From: Tubiluchus corallicola
Lineage: Eukaryota; Priapulida; Priapulimorpha; Priapulimorphida; Tubiluchidae
Direction of reading: 5' to 3'
DNA length: 27,481 nt
Assembly: GCA_030141605.1 (NCBI GenBank)
Contig: JAQGDQ010001733.1
Coordinates: forward strand, 1 to 27,481
Shown here: one piece after another, positions 1 through 9,600 of the stretch
Layout of the letters: each line of letters starts with the position of its first letter
Numbering within the stretch: the first letter of the stretch is position 1
Made by a program: the position numbers and the translations under genes
The notes under the pieces: model-generated
What the model was told of the DNA's origin: nothing
Databases searched by the model: none
What the model saw: the letters and a program-made list of their open reading frames with translations, nothing else

Positions 1-442
1 TAAGCCCTTTTTTCATGGGTCGTTGGTTAATTCTCTGAATACTTGAACGAAGACGGTCAATATCTTCAAATAGATAAAGAATGTGTCATTTATACCAACG
101 TTGCGCATGGATTTTTTTACGCGCTAGTGATATTTGTAAAAAAATTGTATGATGTCACGCATCAGCAAGCCGCAGTTTAGTTGGAACAATGGGTTGCCAC
201 GGTGTTTGTAACGCGTAGCGTGGGAATTGGTGAAGTTGGCGTTGCTATGGTAACCATGTGCCGCCATTTAGGGTGAGCTAAAGAAGCACTACAAGTGTGT
301 AATTGTACTTGTTTCGCTTGCATTACAGCTGTAGCGGATTGAAATAGAAGATTTTTTTCTTTGCCTTATTATGAATTTTTTTATTTACATACACGGTTAC
401 ATGGACGACATTTGAATTTGCTAATTTCAATGGGTTTTACAG
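1..442 (+). other. intron upstream of the first ADAMTS-like exon
   Basis: I see no further exon here. The only motif of note is gttgctatggtaac at 241-254, an almost palindromic RFX X-box-like site. It may be chance. Confidence 0.5.
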
Positions 443-684
443 GTTACGTTTTAGCTAAGACAATTCCCCGCGGAGCTCGTAACATCCGCATTCAAGAAGT
501 GAATTCTACGGAGAACTTCTTAGCCGTTGCTGCTACGAACGGGAGCTTTGTGTTGAATGGACACTGGTCAATAAAGTGGAGCGGCGAGTACGAGATCGGT
601 GGCGCTACAGTCACGTACGATCGAAACAACGGTCAAGAGGTCATCACGTCTCCCGGGCCGCTTTTGCATCCGATTTCTATTTAT
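443..684 (+). CDS. ADAMTS-like exon 1 of window: spacer domain
   Basis: The acceptor is gggttttacag|gttacg and the donor is ttat|gtaagt. The exon enters in phase 1 (two bases complete a codon), then encodes 80 residues from YVLAKTIPRG to HPISIY. This is the beta-rich spacer typical of ADAMTS proteins. The open frame upstream of 443 (back to 361) is intron read-through and is not part of the exon. Confidence 0.9.
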
Positions 685-3600
685 GTAAGTTACATAATTC
701 ACTTCAGTGTAGTAGCTTCTTGAAGCCAAGTTCCTGGTTACAAATTTACGAATCAACCTATGATGTTCATGTTGTCGTAAACTCTTATGTCACGTTCAAT
801 CTAGCAAGTTTTCCTCTCTGACAGCAAACTTGCTAGTGTGAACTGCTTTGTCAGTTACTGTCGGTATCGCAAACTGTCCGACAGTTGCTACAAGTTGATA
901 TCCTACGAGTTACTGTCTAGTGTGAACGCCTCAGGGAGTTACTCTCAACACTTCTCGCAGTGAATAGAGAAGCGAGTGTCAGCTTGCACTTATTGTCGGA
1001 GAGCAACTCGCAGCAAGTTTTGGTCTCTAGTCTGAACACACTTGCGAGTTACTGTCTAGTGTGAACGCCTGGTCGAGTTACTCTCGATACTTCTCACAAT
1101 AAATAAAGTGAGTGTCAGCTTGCACTTGCTGTCAGAGAGTAACTCGCAGCAACTATTGCTCCCTAGTCTGAACACACTTGGGAGTTACTATTTAATGTGA
1201 ACGTCTCGTCGAGTTACTCTTGATACTTCTTGCAGTTAATAGAGAAGTGAGTGTCAGCTTGCAGTTGCTGTAGAAGAGTAACTTGCAGCAAGTTTTGCTC
1301 TCTAGTTTGAACGCACTTGGGAGTTACTGTCTAGTGTGAATGCCTCATCGAGTTACTCTCGACACTTCTTGCAATGAATAGAAAAGTGAGTGCCAGATCG
1401 CGCTTAATGTCAAAGAGTAACTCGCAGCAAATTTTGCTCTCTAGGCTGAACACCCATGAGAGTTACTGGGTGAGGTACTTGGTGTGAGGTGTGTGTTGCT
1501 AATTTTGATAGTAAATGGCTTGCTTGGCTTGCATTGCTGTATGTGTTTTTTCATTTCATAATCTCCTCACCCCTGTCACTTAAAATGGTTTGTACTTACC
1601 TGTTGGAGTGCTTCGTTTGCTTATGCAGAAAAAGCAATACCTGTTCTGGACAGTTGAGTTGATACTTTTCACTGGTACAGACGTTAGTTGTTGGTCTGAC
1701 CAGTGGGCATGTTCCAGCATACCTGTAGTTAACGTATTTGTCTGGAAAGGCTCGTACACGATCTGTGATGTAACTTCTTTACCATGGAGAGCTGAGCTAA
1801 GTGTTGTTTTGGCCAAAAGGACAGTGTTCCTGTTGTATAGCCTGTCTTTCTCAGTCTCGTTGCTGTTGCATGGTTTGAAGAGCTGGTCAAGCCAGAGAAG
1901 TGTGATGTTATTCCATTCCAGTCAGCTGTTGGTACGTTCGTGTTGTAGACAAAGAGGGTTGCTGGAAGCTGTTGATTAGCTGCCGTCATCTGCATTGTTA
2001 TGGCTCATGGAGGATTGTCATGTTGCCGGCGTCAGCGTTGTTATTGTGGGACGATCATCAAGTTGTGCACAATATCGTGATGAACATTCAGATAAGTAAT
2101 GCGCATTCATTTTCCTATCCTCATCTTTCCTTGGGGGTTTACACAGCAAGCCACTAGTAGTAATTTTGAGCTCTTATTGTTGACTTGTTGTTGAACTCTT
2201 CTTTTGTAATAATTATAGCTTTAAAATTTATGTTTCATCTTGTTTTGTTTTTAACTAAACAGCCTTAAAAACAACAGACGAACCCGTGAAAATACATGTA
2301 GTATATTTTCCTGATCATTATATAACAATTATGAATGCATTAGCCCTCAAAACGTTAGAATGGTGGCAGTAGTTATTTTGTTTTAAACCAAATAACCGTC
2401 GGCACGTTACACTTGGTGAGAAAACGAAAACGTACCAGTCTAAATGTGAGTTAATGACAATTTTTTGAGTCTGCATTTGAACGTTTGTGTCATTTTCTTT
2501 TGCTGATGGTACCATCCTGACTCTAAAGCAGAGGTGGAAAAAAAATTGCGTGCAGAAAAGGGCATGATATGTAAATAAATGTAAAATTGTAAATTAAGTA
2601 AAACTGATACGACTAGAATTCTCTTAAGTCATGGATTCAGCTACCGAATTGGTCTTTCATTTTTGTCGTAATAAGCCTTTTCACAGTTTCGTCACAGTTG
2701 TAGGTCAAGGTTTAAGTGTACGCAGCAACACATCTTAACTACAACCGTCATATGACATTTGGGTAAGACAAAGCCGTCTGCTGTATCAGTTCAGTAACTT
2801 CGGTTGTTTCACGTGGAAATCACTTAATCATTCATCGGTCTGTGCGTTGGGTGATTTACTAGCAGGTTCTTGCTTGGGAACAAGAAAAAATGAAGTAGGT
2901 AAGTTTCTAGGTGACTATTAAAACTGTTACCGTTACAACAGCATGTCAAGTGTACACAAATGCGTTGTCTGGTACAATTAACCTTTGACCTTTGCACGAT
3001 CATCATTACTTTGGAACTGTGAAACGACTCATTGCTGTGGATATTTATTATATTTTTAAGATAATGAGTGACTTTTAAAAAAACCTCTATTTTCAGATTG
3101 ACGCTGCATTATTATAAACCACGTAATTAAAAATTTCCTATTTGGCAGGTACTTTATCAATCTAATAATCTGGGGGTTGTATTTCAATATACTGTTCCCT
3201 TAAGCAATGCTAGTTCCAAGCGAATTCCGGAGTTTTCCTGGAGCTATTCGGACTGGTCCGTCTGTAGCAAGATTTGCGGGAGAGGTAACTGTTGTTTTGT
3301 CGTTCGCTCTCTTACTTGTTTCTTTCTTTGCTTCTTTGATCCCTCGATGATTCCTTCTATTGCTTCACTTGTTTATTTAATCATTCATTCATGCATTTAT
3401 TCATTCACACGTTCATCTGTTTATTTGCTTTTTTGTTTATTCGCTCATATTTACTTATTCTCCGACTTCCATGCGCATTTGTTTGTAAACATAATTATGA
3501 TTGGTATGCATGCGAGTAATGCTAGTACACCACAAGTGCTTTATAAAATTGATCTTTATATGTAAGTGACATTAAGAGCGTTTTTCTTGCTTTTACAACA

Positions 3601-6600
3601 ATGTGGTTGTTTTCTGATAATAAAAATGCTTTTGGAAAGAAAACAGCAGCTAAGAAGCAGTCGTTCACTACATATGTTAGTGGTAGATTTATAAAAAAAC
3701 TTAAGAAATAAAAAGATTGGATTTCGTTCTTTGGGATCTAAAAAACATGAAATTTTGTTTTTAAAATGACACTGTGCCAAGTGCTCGGTTGCCATGACTA
3801 CCCGATTGAGGTTACGTTTGTTGCCCTGACTACCTGAACGAGGTTATGCTTGTTGCTATGACTACCCGAATGAGGTTACGCTTGTTGCCATGGTTACCTG
3901 AATGATGTTACACTTGTTGCCATGACTACCTGAATGAGGTTACGTTTGTTGACCTGACTACCTGAACGAGGTTATGCTTGTTGCTATGACTACCCGAAAG
4001 ATGTTACACTTGTTGCCATGACTACCTGAATGAGGTTACACTTGTTGCCATGACTACCCGAATGAGGTTACGCTCACTGTTTATTATTTATTTCGTTAGG
4101 CGTTCAGCAGAAAGCAGTTCTGTGTACGGAACGAATAGCCGGCATTGTTGAAGCCACGCATTGTGATGCAGGTGTGAAGCCAGAGCCAGTGAAGAAGTTA
4201 TGTAATACTCATAACTGTCCACCCAGGTAAATGAATGTTTTTGTATAAGCAAGTGAATTAAACATAGGCGCGAACAGAGCAGCTATATGGTAAGAAGGTG
4301 TGCTTTGAAAGTTACGCAGCACTGATCGTGCTTAATAAGTAGTCAGGTGGCTGCTACCGAAGCTAATTTCTGTCACAGAATTGCTGCAGCATTGCTACGA
4401 ATTTTCCACGCGTCTTGTTGATGACATTGAAAAAGCACGAAAGGCAATATTAAGATTTGAACTCACGACTGTCATGTAACAGGCCTTAAATAGTTCATAG
4501 TTCACGTCTTTTATTATAATATACAGTCACATAACTTCACACAGACATAAATATAACATTTTCTCACTTACAATACCCTCCATCTATTTAATTTCCCATT
4601 ATACTTTTGACTGTATACATTATATGCAGCTAGAATTTATCACAGCAATATAACAGATTTTCTGCAAAGCAGATTATTTCTGCAAGATAAGTACAGAAAG
4701 CAAAAAAAAACTGAAAAAAACAAAAGTTTGCACTCCTCAGCACATAATTATGAATGTTTTTGGTAAACAAGCATATTTTAGTATGTTTTTGTATGTCAAT
4801 TAAATATGACGATGATCCCTACACAAAACGTAAGACAACAATTGTTTGTGAAAATAGTACGGCGGCGTGAATTATTACAGACATTCGTAAATATGATCAC
4901 ATCACTCCTGTTCTCATGCAGTTACACTGGTTGCCCGTTTCTTTCAGAATAAAATAAAAAATTCTCTTATTAACATTTAAAGCTCTGAATGATTTAGCGC
5001 CTTCCTATATATCTGATTTTTTGAAGCCAATACGTGCCAAATCGCAATCTTAGATCAATTAATTCATCGACACTCGTTGTACCGCGTTATAATCTAGTCA
5101 CATGTGGTTCTCGTAGTTTTAGCGTAGCGGCAGCAAAATTGTAGAATGATTTACCAATTCATGCACGTAAAAATCAATAATGTTCAAAAGTTCAACTTTA
5201 ACTACCACGGCTTAAATTATTGCTTAACAACTCTAAGTAAAGAATACGCTAGCCATGTGATATTAAAATAATTCAATAAATTTGAGGCATGTAGCACGTT
5301 GGCATAGAAAACTAGTCCTGCATAAATACATTACCAGCTTGGAATAACTGTCAATTATTATTTTAAGCAAAGTTTTAGAAATTTATCTGTACACTCGACC
5401 CTCGGTAAACCGGACCCCGTTAGCCCGGATAAGACGGACGTCATCCGTGGAAAAGGAAACTGACCGATTTCCGTCCGAGCCGGAGCGCTAAACACAACAC
5501 GGCCTACCAACAGTACAATAATTTCTTTATCCTCACAGGTTAACTATTTTAAAGTAATATACAGTATAGTATATAGTGCAATGTATATAGTGCAATGTAT
5601 GTAGGCCTTATTTAGGTGATTATTCCTGTATAATATAGCCCATATATAGGCATATCGGATAAATCGGACAATCGGCTAAACCGGACCCCCCCCCCCAATT
5701 AGTCCTGTTTAACGAGGGTTGACTGTACATAGTTTTGCCAAGTACATTATTGTCATCTATAAGTTATAAGGGTACTTATAAAGGAATTATTCAAGGTAAA
5801 GTAGTCTCGGAAGCTACCAAGTTTTACCTGTACATCGCCATGACATTCAACCTCACATATTTAATTTATATAAATTGATGCAGTTTCATTTAACGCAAAA
5901 CCGGATCAATTTCTCAAACTGTAAGTGAAAAGAATCTACTCTGTAAAATAAGGAAACATACTTTTTTTCAAAAATGACTAATGTAAAAGAATTAATGCCA
6001 CTCAAATGCAATTGAATGTTCGCGCCACTAGTTCTTTGCGGTTACATGCATTTTGCCATTTGCTAATTAGACGGGCACTAGCGCCTGCATTTTGGAAACA
6101 CATTGCACGAAAAACAGGTGCTGTACCTCTCCATTCAGATGTGTTTGTTTGTGACGAACTGCACACATTTTACAGCTCATGTATGAGCACAACTGTAAAT
6201 TTGAAACTTGATTTTTTTCTTCTTAAAACTTGCAAACTTGCATAACACACTGAATATCTTACTGTAGCACTGTTCTTCAATTTTCTCTTTTGCAAACACG
6301 TGTAAAACGTCGTGGAATATTTTTGCTGTTGAACATTTTGTTAGTTTGTGATGTCATCAATAGTTGCACTCACCTGCTGTTAATTAAGTTTTTAATCTAT
6401 TATTTAATTATCAGAAATGCTTTTGCAGTATTAATGTATACTTTTTATGGGACTTAAAATGGGGTAGTATATGAAAAAGACAAAAGGTAGCACTTTTACT
6501 ACAGACACAATTCATCTGATCAGTGAGCTAAAATGTTAAATAGTTGTGCCTTGCAGACTTCACTGACCTCTTTGCAGTATACGGTGGCTTTTTAGGGTCA

Positions 6601-9600
6601 TAGCAAAAAGAAAATAAAGTTATTAACTTGAAATTTAAGACTTTGTATCGAGTTGTTGAGAATCAAGAATTTTCAAGTTATTAAATCAAGATTGCCCCTA
6701 ACAAGCTACCGTAGAGACATGCATGCTCTAGCAAATATTTTTTGTCTCGTCTCATAAATTGGGATTTGGGTGTGCTTGCATAGCAAAATCGTCGAAAACT
6801 CGGCAGTTAAACTTTTCTAGCTCTTCACACATCCTGAATCTCCATTTCATGAGGATCATTTTGATACCAAGTTCATTACTCTATGTTATTTCTAAGCTGA
6901 GATAATCCACGTTGAAGTTGAGGTGCAGGCTGCACACTGAAAAACATAATCTTGAGAAAATCGCTGTTAAAGTTAGTCATTGTTTTTTGTTGAGTCTCTA
7001 CATAACACTTAGCAACCGTACGAAAGTGCGGTTGCTATGGACTTTACAAGAGCAAATTGAAGTTATATTTAAATCCAGTAGATGGCTTTAAATTTTTTGC
7101 AATTGCAGTACTAGTTTCTAGTCAGAAAAGTTGGCACAGAGTTATAAAATTAATTTTTTAGTATTCTTTGGACATTTTCTTGATAATTTGATGCTGGAAT
7201 ATAAAAGTCCAATATATTTAGCATTTCTTTAATAAAAAAACGTAAGACCAAAATTTTGGTGCTTTCTACTTTGAGACATCATAACGTAGTTTTAACTATG
7301 CCGACTTCTGGAGTGTTTTGGCTTGCAAGTATACATTTCTTTGCTTTCATTGCTAGGTGGCTGGAAGGTCCTTGGCAACACTGCTCAAATTCTTGCGGCT
7401 CGGATGGAGTGATACGTCGATCTGTAATCTGTGTGCAGGAACGTGGCACTGACACCAAAATTGCTTTGTCGGACAGTTACTGCCATCAGTCCTCAAAACC
7501 GGAGGAGACAAAAGAATGTGGCGCGATGCCTCCATGTCCTCCAGAGTGGATAACCGGACCGTGGATGAGCGAGGTGCGATATAATGAGATGTAGATGTTA
7601 TCGAAAATTTAGATTTAAACTCGGAGTTTTTTCTGAGTTTTAATGCCAAATAGCTTAAAATGAGAGAGTCTATCCTGGTGAGATTTGTAACTCAAATCTA
7701 ACTGTTTCCGTGGGTACCCGATTGTTAAGATTCAGCGACAGTGAAAAAATTGTAACGATTTATATTCGTAAATAAAAACAACCACTGGTACATTTTAACT
7801 AACTGCACTGTTATGTCAACAACAAGCATTCATTTATTACACCCTGAAAGCTTGAACACACAAAGCTGTAAGTCATAAAAGTTACTGTTTTCCCACGAGG
7901 CATTTGAGTGAGTTTTTATCTGCCAGACATTTTAATTACAGTGTTCCCTCGCTACTTCGCGGTTCGTTTATCGCGGACTCGCTGTTTCGCGGGTTTTTGC
8001 GGTACCCCGTCTAAAGTATTTTTGCAGATGCGTAGTATATATTGTACAGTAATGTATAGATTTGATGAATTTTGCATAAAAAAATCACAAAACGTATAGA
8101 AATATATTAAAAATATTAATTCTAACATTAAAGGAATATGATAAATCGTAAAAAATTACCATTTACAGTAAATAGTGTATTTATTCAGCGGATGAGTGCA
8201 CACCAGAAACGGCATGTAGTACTTGCACCCGCTTGAGATGTGGAAAAGGGTTATGTATAAGAGTTTGGGGAGGGTTTATAAAAACTTAAAATAATGTATA
8301 ACTACTAAAATAAGTGTAGTGCCCCTACTTCGCGGAAATTCACTTATCGTGTGTGGCCTGGAACGGAACACCCGCGATAAGTGAGGGAACACTGTACTGT
8401 ATTTCATTTTTCGCTTTGTCAATGAGTCAGCCCAAGTACTGTACTGAGTACTAATAATACAGCATAGTGATTAGCCGAATAAAATAATCTATATTATCCT
8501 TTTTGTACTGTTGTTAAACTTAACAAATTTATTCGTATTTTTGTAACTGCGGTGAATTAAGTTTTCAAGGGATAATAAAGCAAGATAATAAAGATACTTA
8601 ACTGCTTGGTAAAGAAATCCTAGTTTATTTTTTGTAAGTCACCCCTGCGGTAAAAAGTTTGGGTAATAAACAATAATGTGGGTGCCTGAAGGAAACATTA
8701 GTGTTCGCAAAACCGAGAAACCATGTCACAATGGAAGCTTGAGTAATTCTTGCCTTAGCGAAAGTATCATCATGACAGACGAAACTTCTCGGAATAAGTA
8801 TTGAACCCTGACCCTTCAAGAGCCTCGCTTTTTCTTAGCTTCGGTGATGAAGCAGGCATTGTGACCACTCAGTTATACAACGCACATTGTTGTATTGATT
8901 TCTATGGTCAGTCAAAGAAATTATTCTGCATTTTGCAATGACTGATGAATTTAGCTCTTTCTTGTTAACTACACTTAGTTTAGAAATTATTTTCTAATCA
9001 ATTATTATTAAGTTTTTTAACCCATTATTATGAGACTTTCTAACCAATTATTATTAGATTTTCTAACCATTTATTATTAGATTTTCAAACCATTTATTAT
9101 TAGATTTTTTAACTAAATATTATTAGATTTTCTAACCAATTATTATTAGATTTTCTAACCAATTATTATTAGGTTTTCTGACCAATTATTATTAGGTTTT
9201 CTGACCAATTATTATTAAGTTTTCTAACCAATTATTATTAAGTTTTCTAACCAATTATGAGACTTTCTAACCAATTATGAGACTTTCTAACCAATTATTA
9301 TTAAATTTTCTAACAGTGTGGCTTGTTTTTCAGTCGTGTTTAAGGAATCCATGTGGGCAAGAAACTCGCACTGTTGTCTGCACTCATTCCAACGCCACCT
9401 GTAATGACACGACAAAACCGAATACTCAACGCGTTTGCAACTCTTCCATTATTTGTGGAGAGTGGGAGGTATCTAAATGGTCTCAGGTAATCAACTGTAA
9501 AAATTGAGTGTTTTTATATGGGAATCGCCACGGAAAAGTAGAATTCGTGTAATTAATTTTGTCAAACATAGTGTGTGTTAATGTTCTTCTTGAAGCGGGT

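Noticed and set aside
361-442. Open frame continuing upstream of the first ADAMTS-like exon
   Set aside because: It does not fit the spacer domain, and the tttacag acceptor at 442 marks the exon start.
1580-1995. Possible decayed transposase (piggyBac-like Cys motif) on the minus strand
   Set aside because: Only a vague CFFC resemblance, two frames needed and no terminal repeats visible.
6006-6245. 79-codon + strand ORF in the intron
   Set aside because: No domain, no fitting splice sites, and the surrounding sequence is ordinary intron.
7256-7356. Apparent N-terminal extension of the TSR exon (MVLSTLRHHNV...)
   Set aside because: This is the end of a dispersed repeat also present, inverted, at 11303 onward; the true exon starts after ttgctag.
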